Part shown: in pieces, positions 9,050-17,629 of the stretch
Layout: each line of letters starts with the position of its first letter
Position numbering within the stretch: position 1 is the first letter of the stretch
Assembly: GCF_013155125.1 (NCBI RefSeq)
Contig: NZ_CP053564.1
Span: forward strand, 4,657,501-4,721,500
Source: Pseudonocardia broussonetiae
GTDB lineage: Bacteria > Actinomycetota > Actinomycetes > Mycobacteriales > Pseudonocardiaceae
DNA: 64,000 nucleotides
Direction: 5' to 3'
The notes under the pieces: model-generated
Seen by the model: the letters and a program-made list of their open reading frames with translations, nothing else
What the model was told of the DNA's origin: nothing
The model's database searches: none
Translations under genes and position numbers: made by a program

Positions 9050-10759
9050 GTGACGCGACCGGTGATCATCGGCAACTGCTCGGGGTTCTACGGCGACCGC
9101 ATCGCGGCCGCGCGCGAGATGGTCGACGGAGGGCCGATCGACGTCCTGTGCGGCGACTACCTCGCCGAGCTGACGATGCTCATCCTCGCGAAGGCGCAGG
9201 CCAAGGACCCGTCGGTCGGCTACGCGAAGACGTTCCTCACGCAGGTCGAGGACGTGCTCGGCACCTGCCTGGAGTGCGGGATCAAGATCGTCGCCAACGC
9301 CGGGGGCCTCAACGCCGCGGGCCTCGCCGACGCGATCCGGGCCGTCGCCGAGCGCCTCGGACTGACCGTCGCCGTCGCCCACGTCGAGGGTGACGACCTG
9401 CGCGGTGACCTCTCGGCGATCACGCCGCCGGTCGTGGGGAAGCCGGTGTCGGCCAACGCCTACCTCGGCGGCTGGGGCATCGCGGAGGCGCTCGGGGCGG
9501 GCGCCGACGTCGTCGTCACCGGGCGCGTCACCGATGCCTCGCTGGTGGTCGGGCCCGCGGCCTGGTGGCACGGCTGGGGCCGCGAGGACTGGGACCGCCT
9601 CGCCGGTGCCGTCGCGGCGGGCCACGTCATCGAGTGCGGCCCGCAGGCGACGGGCGGCAACTACCCCTTCCTCGACGAGATCACCGACCTGCGCTACCCC
9701 GGCTTCCCGATCGCGGAGGTCGCCGCCGACGGGTCGTCGGTGATCACGAAGCACCCGGACACGGGCGGGCTGGTGTCGGTCGGCACCGTCACCGCGCAGC
9801 TCCTCTACGAGATCGCCGAGCCCGCCTACCTCGGCCCGGACGTCACCACGCACATGGACACCGCCGTGCTCACCCAGGACGGCGAGCACCGCGTCACGAT
9901 CTCGGGCGTGCGGGGCAGCGCGCCGCCCGCGACGCTGAAGGTGGCGCTCAACGACGCCGGCGGCTTCCGCAACACCATGACGTTCGTGCTCACCGGCCTC
10001 GACATCGAGGTCAAGGCCGCGCGCTGCGAGGCGATGCTGTTCGACCTGCTGGGCGGGCGCGGGCGCTTCGCCACCACCGACGTCCGGCTGCTGCGCTACG
10101 ACACCCCGGACGCCCCCGAGAACGCGCTCGCCACCGCCCACCTCAAGGTCACCGTCATGGATCCGGACCCGCGCGTCGTCGGCCGGGCCTTCTCCGGCGC
10201 CGCGATGGAGCTGGCGCTGGCCGGCTACGCGGGGTTCCACACGACGACGCCGCCGACCTCGGAGTCGGCCTACGGGATCTACCGGCCGGCCGCGGTGCCG
10301 CGCTCGGCCGTCGAGCAGGTCGTCGTCCTGCCCGACGGCACGCGCAGCATCGTGGCCGACCCGCCCACCGGCCCGGCGCCCGCACCGCCGGAGCACCCCG
10401 CCGCGGCCGTCCCCGCCGGTCCGACCGTCCGCGCGCCGCTGGGCGCGGTGTGCGGGGCGCGCTCGGGCGACAAGGGCGGCAACGCCAACGTCGGCCTGTG
10501 GGCCCGCGACGACGCCGGCCACGCCTGGCTGCGCGCCCACCTCACCGTCGAGCGCCTGCGCGAGCTGCTCGGCCCGGAGGCCGCCGACCTGCGCATCGAG
10601 CGCTACGAGCTGCCCACCCTGCGCGCGGTCAACGTCGTCGTGCACGGCCTGCTCGGGGCGGGCGTGGCGTCGACCGCGCGCCCGGACCCGCAGGCCAAGG
10701 GCCTGGGGGAGTACCTGCGCAGCCGCATCGTGGACGTCCCGGTGGCCCTGCTGCCCTGA
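9050..10759 (+). CDS. AtuA family protein (acyclic terpene utilization, DUF1446)
   Basis: A 569-residue protein. The first 460 residues match the AtuA/DUF1446 family: the opening TRPVIIGNCSGFYGDR, then GGLNAAGLADAI, GADVVVTGRVTDASLVVGP and ECGPQATGGNYP. After a Pro/Ala linker, a C-terminal domain of about 100 residues (GARSGDKGGNANVGLWA) corresponds to the region found as a separate AtuA-associated protein in some bacteria, so this is the fused form. The family is linked to citronellol/geraniol and leucine-type degradation, but its biochemical activity is not settled. No other terpene genes are adjacent. The start is supported by homology to the usual (M)TRP opening and by the leaderless -10. 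Confidence 0.85.
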   Translation: MTRPVIIGNCSGFYGDRIAAAREMVDGGPIDVLCGDYLAELTMLILAKAQAKDPSVGYAKTFLTQVEDVLGTCLECGIKIVANAGGLNAAGLADAIRAVAERLGLTVAVAHVEGDDLRGDLSAITPPVVGKPVSANAYLGGWGIAEALGAGADVVVTGRVTDASLVVGPAAWWHGWGREDWDRLAGAVAAGHVIECGPQATGGNYPFLDEITDLRYPGFPIAEVAADGSSVITKHPDTGGLVSVGTVTAQLLYEIAEPAYLGPDVTTHMDTAVLTQDGEHRVTISGVRGSAPPATLKVALNDAGGFRNTMTFVLTGLDIEVKAARCEAMLFDLLGGRGRFATTDVRLLRYDTPDAPENALATAHLKVTVMDPDPRVVGRAFSGAAMELALAGYAGFHTTTPPTSESAYGIYRPAAVPRSAVEQVVVLPDGTRSIVADPPTGPAPAPPEHPAAAVPAGPTVRAPLGAVCGARSGDKGGNANVGLWARDDAGHAWLRAHLTVERLRELLGPEAADLRIERYELPTLRAVNVVVHGLLGAGVASTARPDPQAKGLGEYLRSRIVDVPVALLP

Positions 10760-10768
10760 ACGCCGCGA

Positions 10769-10801
10769 CGCGCTGCCGGGTCCGCACGACCCGGCAGCGC
10801 G
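10769..10801. terminator. Strong hairpin between convergent genes
   Basis: Perfect 14-bp stem (CGCGCTGCCGGGTC with its complement) around a 5-base loop CGCAC. It begins 9 bp after the AtuA-family stop and ends 8 bp before the 3' end of the next minus-strand gene, so it can serve both. Confidence 0.75.
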
Positions 10802-10809
10802 CCGCGCCG

Positions 10810-12336
10810 TCAGCCCAGCAGGCCGCCGACGACCGGCACGGCCTCGAGGAGGCCGCCGGAGTCCCCGGACCCGGAGTCCCCGGACCCCGAGTCACTGGAC
10901 CCGGAGTCCGCACCGGACCCCGAGTCCCCATCGGACCCGGAGCCCGAGTCGGAGGACGAGTCCGATCCGGAGTCGTCCTCCGAGGACGATCCGGACCCGC
11001 CGCCCAGCAGCCCGGTGACGGTGCCCAGCACCGGCACCTCCGCGGTCGAGACCGCCGGCAGCTCGACGTCGGGCAGGTCGAGGACCTCCGTGCCGCCGAG
11101 CTCCAGGGCGGGCGTCTCGATCGTGGTGGCCGACAGCCCCAGCGACGGCAGCGTGACCTCGGGCTCCGGCCCGAGCCGCAGCACCTCGGCACCCTCGACG
11201 GTGAGGCTCGGCAGCGTCGCCGACGTGCTGCCGACCCCGACCGGGCCGACGTCGACCTGCCCGACCGCGGCGTCCGGGAGGTCGACGACGGTGTCGGTGG
11301 TGCCGACGCCGACACCCTGCTCGTCGACGACGACACCGACGTCGGGCGTGACGACCTCCACCTCGCCGACGGTGACCGGCGGGGTCGTGACCGGGCCGAC
11401 CGGCGTGGGCGGCAGCGTGATCCCGGGGACCTCGACCTCGGGGGTCCCGAGGTCGGGCAGCGGGACGGTGACGACCGGCGCGGTGGGCGTGCCGGGGTCG
11501 GTGGGGGTGCCCGGACCGGCACCCGGACCGCCCGTGCCCGGACCGCCCGTACCCGGCTCGACGACACCCGGACCGCCCGTGCCCGGATCGACGACACCCG
11601 GGTCGACGACCCCGGGACCGCCGGTCCCCGGGTCGACCGCGCCCGGGCCGGTGGGGCCGGGGACGGCCGTGCCCGGGTCGACGGCACCGGGGGCCGTCGG
11701 GGAGGTGGGGACGCCCGGAGCGGCGGGGCCCCCGGGCGCACCGGGCCCGGCCGGGGCGCCCGGCACGGCGGGACCGGCGACGGGGAGGCCGCCGGACGCG
11801 GAGGGCAGCAGTGCGGAGCGGCCGATGTCGGCGCCGCTGACCGGCTCGGTGTCGAGAGCGGACAGCGCGGCGGGCAGGTCCGCGGCGGCGAGCGCGATCC
11901 CGGGCTCGAGCAGGCCGGACCGGGCGGTCTCCGAACCGGTGTCCGACGCGCCCGTGGTGCCCTCCGCCTCCTCGGCGTCGGCCTCGGGGGAGGGCAGCAG
12001 CAGCGCCTCCTCCAGCGAGGTCGCACCGAACAGCGCGCCGACGACGAACATCGCGCCCGCGGCCGCGGAGACCTTGCGGACCGCGCGGACCGGCTGCACC
12101 TCGGAGGCGGGTGGGGGCGCGGGCCGGGAGTGGCCGCGGGGCACCAGCGGGCGGTCGAGCGCGCGGCGGGCGCGGCCCTCGCGGCGCAGCAGCGCCGAGA
12201 CCGCGACGGGCTCGCCGGGCGGGGCCGCGGGGCGGGGAGCGGTGCCAGGCGGCGGGGAGTACCGGCACAGCAGGTCGGCGACGGAGATCGCGTGCGCCGG
12301 GCGGGACGGGCGTCGGGGGGAAGCGAGCGGATCCAC
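10810..12336 (-). CDS. Pro/Gly-repeat membrane-anchored protein of unknown function
   Basis: 508 residues, not recognised as a characterised family. An N-terminal Arg/Pro-rich cytoplasmic part (HAISVADLLCRY near residue 16) leads into one hydrophobic segment at about 88-106 (a likely signal anchor). An acidic stretch and a long collagen-like region (about 200-300) follow, rich in VPG, DPGTGGPG and GAVDPG. Next is a beta-type region rich in Val/Pro/Thr, and finally a C-terminal tail of Asp/Ser/Gly repeats (DSGSGD) before a hydrophobic end. The arrangement suggests an extracellular stalk. Start is GTG 12336 with an AAGG-type site upstream. The two low-complexity parts are the likely cause of length variation in relatives. 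Confidence 0.65.
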   Translation of the reverse strand: MDPLASPRRPSRPAHAISVADLLCRYSPPPGTAPRPAAPPGEPVAVSALLRREGRARRALDRPLVPRGHSRPAPPPASEVQPVRAVRKVSAAAGAMFVVGALFGATSLEEALLLPSPEADAEEAEGTTGASDTGSETARSGLLEPGIALAAADLPAALSALDTEPVSGADIGRSALLPSASGGLPVAGPAVPGAPAGPGAPGGPAAPGVPTSPTAPGAVDPGTAVPGPTGPGAVDPGTGGPGVVDPGVVDPGTGGPGVVEPGTGGPGTGGPGAGPGTPTDPGTPTAPVVTVPLPDLGTPEVEVPGITLPPTPVGPVTTPPVTVGEVEVVTPDVGVVVDEQGVGVGTTDTVVDLPDAAVGQVDVGPVGVGSTSATLPSLTVEGAEVLRLGPEPEVTLPSLGLSATTIETPALELGGTEVLDLPDVELPAVSTAEVPVLGTVTGLLGGGSGSSSEDDSGSDSSSDSGSGSDGDSGSGADSGSSDSGSGDSGSGDSGGLLEAVPVVGGLLG

Positions 12337-12567
12337 GGTCGGGGGCCTTCCGAGGGGTGGTGCAGCTGGGGAGACCCGATCGTGGACCTACTCCTCCGTT
12401 GTCGCTAGATGTTGCTCGACCGTTCACCGAGAGTCACTCTTTCAGCGCATTGCCGTTGATCGCTCACAGTGGACCGCTAGTCGCACCACTCGTCCGGGTG
12501 ACACATCCGGTTACGGTGTCCGGCCGAGTGCGGCTGTCCGGTGTGGGCGAATGGTAGTGGTCGAGAA

Positions 12568-12586
12568 GGTCGTGCGCGGCACGACC
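12568..12586 (-). terminator. Hairpin downstream of the Rieske/IclR operon
   Basis: Perfect 8-bp stem GGTCGTGC/GCACGACC with a 3-base loop, starting 28 bp after the IclR stop codon. The remaining 12337-12613 interval is comparatively AT-rich (for example ACTCTTTCAGCGCATT) and probably holds the promoter of the Pro/Gly-repeat gene; I see no further gene there. Confidence 0.5.
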
Positions 12587-12613
12587 GCGTGGCCACTGTG
12601 GAGTGCCGGGGGC

Positions 12614-13351
12614 TCAGCCCAGCGCCCGCCCGATCGCCCGGGCGCTCGTGCGGACCAGCGGGGCCAGCGCGAGCGGTGACGCGCTGCCGTGGCGCACGAC
12701 CAGCGACACCGCCGCCACCACCTGGCCGCGCCCGTCGTGCACCGGGGCCGCGACCGACAGCGCGTCGTCGGTGACCTGGCGGTCGCTCACCGCGAACCCG
12801 CTGCTCCGGACGTCGGCGAGCATGCCGCGCAGCGCCCGCGGATCGGTGACGGTGTACGGGGTGTAGCGCTCGACCGGCCCGGCCAGCGCCTCCTCCTGCA
12901 CGTCCGGCGGCGCGTGCGCGAGCAGCACCAGCCCGACGCCGGTGGCGGTGGGGGCGAACCGCCCGCCGACCCGCGTCAGCACCGGCACCGCGCCGGACCC
13001 GGCGATCCGCTCGACGAACACGACCTCGCCGCCCTCGCGCACCGCGAGCTGCACGTTCTCGCGCGTGATCTGGCTGAGGTCCTCCAGGAACGGCAGGGCC
13101 CGCTCGCGCAGCGCCGACCCGCGCGGGGCCAGCGCCGCCACCTCCCAGAGCCGCAGCCCGACGCGGAACCGCCCGTCGTCACCGCGCTCCAGCGCGCCCC
13201 AGTCGACGAGCTCGCCCGCCAGCCGGTGCGCCGTGGAGACGGGCAGGTCGGCGCGCCGGGCCAGCTCCGAGAGCGTCTGCGCGGGGTGCTCGGCGGAGAA
13301 CGCGCCGAGCAGCCGCAGCCCGCGGGCGAGCACCGGCCCCGGACGGGTCAC
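12614..13351 (-). CDS. IclR family transcriptional regulator
   Basis: About 245 residues with an N-terminal winged helix-turn-helix (LLGAFSAEHPAQTLSELARRADLPVSTAHRL, residues about 12-42, given here as the HTH span) and a C-terminal effector-binding domain (TATGVGLVLLAHAP; SVAAPVHDGRGQVVAAVSL). IclR proteins control aromatic and other catabolic operons in response to a pathway metabolite. It is the last gene of the minus-strand Rieske operon, 27 bp after the reductase stop, so it probably regulates that operon. Two GTG starts are possible: the one at 13351 has GGGAGG at ideal spacing, while 13360 lies almost on top of the ribosome binding site. Confidence 0.88.
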   Translation of the reverse strand: MTRPGPVLARGLRLLGAFSAEHPAQTLSELARRADLPVSTAHRLAGELVDWGALERGDDGRFRVGLRLWEVAALAPRGSALRERALPFLEDLSQITRENVQLAVREGGEVVFVERIAGSGAVPVLTRVGGRFAPTATGVGLVLLAHAPPDVQEEALAGPVERYTPYTVTDPRALRGMLADVRSSGFAVSDRQVTDDALSVAAPVHDGRGQVVAAVSLVVRHGSASPLALAPLVRTSARAIGRALG

Positions 13352-13378
13352 CGGCCCCACCTCCCGCTCCGACGCGCC

Positions 13379-14287
13379 TCAGAGATCGAGCACGAGTCTC
13401 GCGCACGCGGCCCGCGACACGCACACGAACATCGTGTCGTGGGCCGCCCGCTCGTCGGCGGTGAGCAGGGCGTCGCGGTGGTCGACCTCGCCGGAGAGCA
13501 CGCCGGTCTCGCAGGTGCCGCAGGTGCCCTCGCGGCACGACGACAGGATCCCGACCCCGGCGTCCTCCAGCACCTCGAGCACCGACCGGTCGGCGGGCAC
13601 GGCCAGCGTCGTCCCCGAGCTCGCGAGCTCCACCTCGAACGCCCCGACCGGCCCGTCGACGGCGACGGCGGCGAACCGCTCCACCCGCGCCGCCGCGCAC
13701 CGCTCCTCGACGGCCGCGAGCAGGGGAGGGGGTCCGCAGCAGTAGACGAGGGTCCCCTCGGCGTCGAGCCCGTCGAGGTCGAGCAGGCCGTGCTCGTCCT
13801 GCGGGCGGAGCTCGACGCGGTCGCCGTGCGCGGCGCGCAGGTCGTCGGCGAAGGCCATCGAGGCGGCCGTGCGCCCGCCGTAGAGCAGCCGCCACTGCGC
13901 GCCCGCGGCCGTGGCGGCGTCGAGCATCGGCAGGATCGGCGTGATCCCGATGCCCCCGGCGACGAAGACGTAGCGCTCCGCCGGTTCGAGCGCGAAGTGG
14001 TTGCGCGGGCCGTCGACCCGCACGGTGTCGCCCGCCCGCAGGGTGTCGTGGACGAACGACGAGCCACCCCGGCCGTCGGGCTCGCGCAGCACGGCCACCC
14101 GCCACGACGTGCGGTCGGCGGGGTCCCCGCACAGCGAGTACTGCCGCACCAGGTCGTCCTCGAGCACCAGGTCGACGTGCGCGCCGGGCTCCCACGCGGG
14201 GAGGTCGGCGCCGGACGGGTCGCGCAGCCGCAGCGCGACCACCCCGTCGGCCACCTCGGACCGGTCGTCGACGACGAGCTCGATCAC
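13379..14287 (-). CDS. PDR/VanB-type ferredoxin reductase of a Rieske oxygenase
   Basis: A 302-residue electron-transfer protein with three modules. An FMN/FAD-binding barrel (RQYSLCG) is followed by an NAD(P)-binding domain (VAGGIGITPILPML) and a C-terminal plant-type 2Fe-2S domain with ligands in CREGTCGTC and the fourth Cys in MFVCVS. It passes electrons from NAD(P)H to the terminal oxygenase encoded two genes upstream. The GTG at 14287 overlaps the stop of the 60-residue gene by 4 bp (GTGA), indicating translational coupling. Confidence 0.92.
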   Translation of the reverse strand: MIELVVDDRSEVADGVVALRLRDPSGADLPAWEPGAHVDLVLEDDLVRQYSLCGDPADRTSWRVAVLREPDGRGGSSFVHDTLRAGDTVRVDGPRNHFALEPAERYVFVAGGIGITPILPMLDAATAAGAQWRLLYGGRTAASMAFADDLRAAHGDRVELRPQDEHGLLDLDGLDAEGTLVYCCGPPPLLAAVEERCAAARVERFAAVAVDGPVGAFEVELASSGTTLAVPADRSVLEVLEDAGVGILSSCREGTCGTCETGVLSGEVDHRDALLTADERAAHDTMFVCVSRAACARLVLDL

Positions 14288-14466
14288 GCCCTCGCCCCCA
14301 CCAGCTCGGGCTCCGCCGGCACGTCGCCGCCGTGGCCGACCGGGTGCGCGAGCAACCACTCCCACACCTGCACCGGCCCCTCGGCGACGTGCTCGGCGCC
14401 GCAGTGGCAGACCCCGCGCAGGCGGTCGCTGCCGGGCACCCACACGACCCGGACCACGCCCGCCAT
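14284..14466 (-). CDS. 60-residue CxC protein of the Rieske operon
   Basis: A small cytoplasmic protein, function unknown. It contains a Val-rich start (VVRVVWVPGSDRLRG), a CHC pair (GVCHCGAEH) resembling half of a zinc ribbon, and the motif PVQVWEWLLAHPVGH. Reading-frame integrity is supported by exact stop/start overlaps on both sides: TGATG with the oxygenase and GTGA with the reductase. A subunit or assembly role with the oxygenase is plausible but is inference from position only. Confidence 0.75.
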   Translation of the reverse strand: MAGVVRVVWVPGSDRLRGVCHCGAEHVAEGPVQVWEWLLAHPVGHGGDVPAEPELVGARA

Positions 14467-15509
14467 CAGGCGCGCACCCCGGTGGCGGCCCCGGCCAGCC
14501 TCTCCAGCATCCGCCGGGCGGCGAGACCGCCGGTGTCGATGTTGATCGACAGCTCCTGGTAGCCCGCGGGCTCGGTCGCGATCACGCGCTCCAGGACGTC
14601 GAGCGCCTCGACGTCCTGCAGGACGACCGTCCGGTTCTGCTCGGCGAGGAAGTCCGAGACCTCCTGATCGTCGCGGGCGAAGTCGCGCGCGACGGCCCAG
14701 AAGTCGTGCGTGGAGTTCTCGGTCTCCGGCGTGATCGCGTAGACGACCTCGACGTGGAACGCGTCGGGGTCACTCCCGTCCGGTCGGGGCACCGACCCGA
14801 CGGGCGCGATCCGGCTGTGCAGCAGGTACAGGCACGGCGGCGTGTACTCGATGTCCTGCCAGCGCGCGATCCGCCCGGTCAGGCCGGTGGAGCGGGAGTA
14901 GAACGGCGGGCACTCGGCGTCGTCCATGTGGCGGGTGACGCGGACGACGCCGGCCTCGTCGTCGACCTCGGTGGTGATCGGCGTGCCGGCCACCTCGGGC
15001 GTGCCGATGTAGCCGCCGTGCAGGTAGGTCTCGTGGGAGAGGTCGAGCAGGTTGTCCACGAGCAGCCCGGCGCGGGCGGCGAGGGGCTCCATGCCCGAGA
15101 CCGTCGTCCACTCCGGGTCGGCGAGCCAGGGCGCGCGCGGGATGCGGGTGGTGGCGGCGCGGTCGGGGTCGCCGATGAACACCCAGACGAAGGAGTCCTG
15201 CTCGACGACGGGGTAGGAGCGCAGGCGGGCCGTCCGCGGCACCCGGGTCTGGCCGGGCACCGCGACGCAACTGCCGTCGGCCCCGTAGGTGAAGCCGTGG
15301 TAGCCGCAGACGACCTGGTCGCCCACGAGCCGCGTCGGCGCCTGCGACAGCGGGAAGCGGCGGTGCACGCAGCGGTCGGACATCGCGGTGACCTCGCCCG
15401 CCTCCGTCCGCCAGAACAGGATCGACTCGCCGCAGACGGTGCGGGAGAACAGCTCGTGCCGGATCTCGCGGCCGTAGGCGGCCACGTACCACTGGTCCTG
15501 GACGATCAC
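14466..15509 (-). CDS. Rieske non-heme iron oxygenase, VanA-like
   Basis: A 347-residue terminal oxygenase. The Rieske centre is CVHRRFPLS plus VCGYHGFTY (Cys47, His49, Cys68, His71). The mononuclear iron site is LVDNLLDLSHETYLH (His159, His164). The spacing and the VDNLLDLSHETY wording resemble vanillate O-demethylase and related aryl-ether/phthalate oxygenases. With the downstream reductase it would form a two-component oxygenase that hydroxylates or demethylates an aromatic acid; the substrate is unknown. The GTG at 15509 has GAAGGAGC upstream and overlaps the MFS stop by 4 bp (GTGA). Confidence 0.93.
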   Translation of the reverse strand: MIVQDQWYVAAYGREIRHELFSRTVCGESILFWRTEAGEVTAMSDRCVHRRFPLSQAPTRLVGDQVVCGYHGFTYGADGSCVAVPGQTRVPRTARLRSYPVVEQDSFVWVFIGDPDRAATTRIPRAPWLADPEWTTVSGMEPLAARAGLLVDNLLDLSHETYLHGGYIGTPEVAGTPITTEVDDEAGVVRVTRHMDDAECPPFYSRSTGLTGRIARWQDIEYTPPCLYLLHSRIAPVGSVPRPDGSDPDAFHVEVVYAITPETENSTHDFWAVARDFARDDQEVSDFLAEQNRTVVLQDVEALDVLERVIATEPAGYQELSINIDTGGLAARRMLERLAGAATGVRA

Positions 15510-16831
15510 GTCAGCTCCTTCGCGGGGGTGGCGACCGGCGCGGCGGCCGGCAGCAGGGTGAGGACGGCGGCGACGGCCACGAAGACCGCGCCGACGACCA
15601 GGTAGAGGTTCTGCGGGGTCGCGCCGGCGTCGAGGAAGATCCCGGCGAGCGCGGGGGCGAGGATCGCGCCGGCGCGCCCGATGCCCAGCGCCGTGCCGAC
15701 GCCGGTGGTGCGGACGCCGGCGTCGTAGACCCCAGGGGTCAGGGCGTAGATGCCGGCGACGCAGCCGTTGACGAACAGGCCGATCAGCGCGCCCAGCGCC
15801 AGCGCGACGGCGAGCGAGGACGTCGAGGCGATGAACACCGCGAGCAGGGCGGCGGTGACGAGCAGGTAGCCGATCAGCACCGACCGCAGCGCGAAGCGGG
15901 TGGCGAGCAGGCCCAGCAGCGCGGCGCCGAAGATGCCGCCGACGTTGAGCAGCGTGCCGCCCGCGATGCCCTGGCCCGGCGTCAGCCCGGCCTCGACGAG
16001 CAGCGTGGGCGTCCAGCTCGTCACGAAGTAGAAGCCGGCCATGACGCCGAAGAACACGGCCCACAGCACGAGCGTGGTGCGCCGCAGCGCGGGGGAGAGC
16101 AGCGCGCGGAACCCGGCGCCGACCCCGCCGGGCGCGCCGGTGGCGTCGGGCAGGCGGTCCTGGACGGGCAGGCCCATCCGGGCGGCGAGGGCGTTGACGC
16201 GGTCGAGCGCGCCGGCCGGGCGGCGGCTGAGCAGGAAGTCGAGCGACTCGGGCAGGCGCCAGAACACCAGCGGGATCGCGACCAGCGTGACCACGCCGCC
16301 GAACAGGAACACCGCCCGCCAGCCCTGACCGCCGATGAGCACGGCCGCGACGACGCCGCCGAGGGTGGCGCCGAGCGCGTAGCCGGTGGAGTTGAGGCTG
16401 ACGGCGAACCCGCGCCAGCGCCGGTTGGCGTACTCCGAGGCGATGACGTTGCTGCTGGCCAGGATGCCGCCGATGCCGACGCCGGTGACGACCCGCAGCA
16501 GTCCGAGCTGCAGCGGGCCCTGCGCGGCCGACGACAGCAGCATCGCCGCGCTCGCCACGGCGAGGCAGCCGAGGATGACCGGCCGGCGCCCGATCCGGTC
16601 GGCCCAGGGCGCCACGAGCAGCGACCCGAGCGCCATCCCGACCAGCCCGGCCGAGAGCAGCAGCCCGGTCTGCGCCCCGGTCAGACCCCACTCCGCCGTG
16701 ACCGACGCGGCGGTGAACGCCATGACCAGCACGTCGAACCCGTCGATCATGTTGAGCAGGACGCAGACGGCCACGACGCCCCAGCGGAAGCGGGTCATCG
16801 GTCCGTCGTCGAGGGCTTCTCGCACGCTCAT
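15506..16831 (-). CDS. MFS transporter, aromatic acid/H+ symporter (AAHS) type
   Basis: A 441-residue 12-helix transporter. The family hallmarks are the first-helix Asp motif NMIDGFDVLVMAF, the cytoplasmic loop WADRIGRRPVIL, and PESLDFLLSR after helix 6. AAHS members import protocatechuate, vanillate, 4-hydroxybenzoate and related acids. As first gene of the operon it likely supplies the substrate of the Rieske oxygenase. ATG 16831 is preceded by GGAG. Divergent from the TetR gene with about 170 bp between the starts. Confidence 0.9.
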   Translation of the reverse strand: MSVREALDDGPMTRFRWGVVAVCVLLNMIDGFDVLVMAFTAASVTAEWGLTGAQTGLLLSAGLVGMALGSLLVAPWADRIGRRPVILGCLAVASAAMLLSSAAQGPLQLGLLRVVTGVGIGGILASSNVIASEYANRRWRGFAVSLNSTGYALGATLGGVVAAVLIGGQGWRAVFLFGGVVTLVAIPLVFWRLPESLDFLLSRRPAGALDRVNALAARMGLPVQDRLPDATGAPGGVGAGFRALLSPALRRTTLVLWAVFFGVMAGFYFVTSWTPTLLVEAGLTPGQGIAGGTLLNVGGIFGAALLGLLATRFALRSVLIGYLLVTAALLAVFIASTSSLAVALALGALIGLFVNGCVAGIYALTPGVYDAGVRTTGVGTALGIGRAGAILAPALAGIFLDAGATPQNLYLVVGAVFVAVAAVLTLLPAAAPVATPAKELT

Positions 16832-16974
16832 GCGGCACTCCGTCGTGTCGTGGGTCGTGTCGTCGTTGTGTGGACCGAGCGTGACGGCGGCCGCGCGCGG
16901 GACGAACGGTCTTTCCGGATGCCGGAAGACGAACCGCTCCTCCTCGGACTCCTCGTCGGATATCGAGTGGTTGG

Positions 16975-16996
16975 TGAGTGCGCGCTCAGTTACGCT
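16975..16996 (+). promoter_or_regulatory. Inverted repeat and leaderless -10 before the TetR gene
   Basis: TGAGTGCGCGCTCA (16975-16988) is a 14-bp inverted repeat with one mismatched pair, the right size for a TetR-family operator. It is followed by TACGCT (16991-16996), a -10 hexamer placed six bases before the GTG at 17003. Position between two divergent genes would allow autoregulation; the assignment is inference. Confidence 0.45.
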
Positions 16997-17002
16997 GGCG
17001 GG

Positions 17003-17629
17003 GTGACCGCCGCCCGTTCCCGCGCCCGCAGGCTCGCGCCCGAGGACCGCAGGCGGGCACTGGTCGACGCCACGCTCCCGCTCGTCCGCGAGCACGGCCT
17101 CGCCGTGAGCACGCGGCAGATCGCGGAGGCCGCGGGCGTCGCCGAGGGCACCATCTTCCGGGCGTTCCCGGACAAGGACGCCCTGCTGCGGGCGACGTTC
17201 GCCGCGGCGCTCGACCCGGCGCCGACCCTGCGCGCGCTGGCCGACGTCGACCGCTCGGTGCCCCTGCGCGCCCGGCTCGTCGCCGCCGTCACCGTCCTGC
17301 AGCAGCGCTTCGAGGAGGTCTTCCGCCTCGTCGACGCCCTGCACGCCGCCAACCCCGAGCACTGCCCGCCCGGCTCCGGGCCCGGGCCGCACGACCCCCG
17401 CGCGCTCAACGCGGCGTTCGCCGACGCCCTCGCCGAGGTCGTCGGCCCCGACGGCGGCGCCCTGCGCGTCCCCGTGCCCGAGTTCGCGCGCGTGCTGCGC
17501 CTGCTCACCCTCTCCGGCACCCACCCGCGCCTGTGCGACGGGCAGCCGCTCACCGCCGACGAGATCGTCGGCACCCTCCTCGACGGCCTCGCCGCCGCCC
17601 CTACCACCACCGAGGACACGTCATGCTGA
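17003..17629 (+). CDS. TetR family transcriptional regulator
   Basis: A 208-residue regulator. The N-terminal HTH is canonical: ALVDATLPLVREHGL, STRQIAEAAGVAEGTIFRAF and PDKDALLRATF. The C-terminal ligand domain is divergent. Its last 7 bp overlap the start of the ABC exporter gene, so it is co-transcribed with the exporter and probably controls it as a ligand-relieved repressor. GTG start at 17003 is inferred from the -10 hexamer six bases upstream and the absence of a ribosome binding site. Confidence 0.9.
   Translation: MTAARSRARRLAPEDRRRALVDATLPLVREHGLAVSTRQIAEAAGVAEGTIFRAFPDKDALLRATFAAALDPAPTLRALADVDRSVPLRARLVAAVTVLQQRFEEVFRLVDALHAANPEHCPPGSGPGPHDPRALNAAFADALAEVVGPDGGALRVPVPEFARVLRLLTLSGTHPRLCDGQPLTADEIVGTLLDGLAAAPTTTEDTSC

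Noticed and set aside
9005..9050. Upstream ATG 9005 as start of the AtuA-family gene
   Set aside because: It lies in the LexA box, adds residues not found in the family opening, and the TACGGT hexamer points to 9050.
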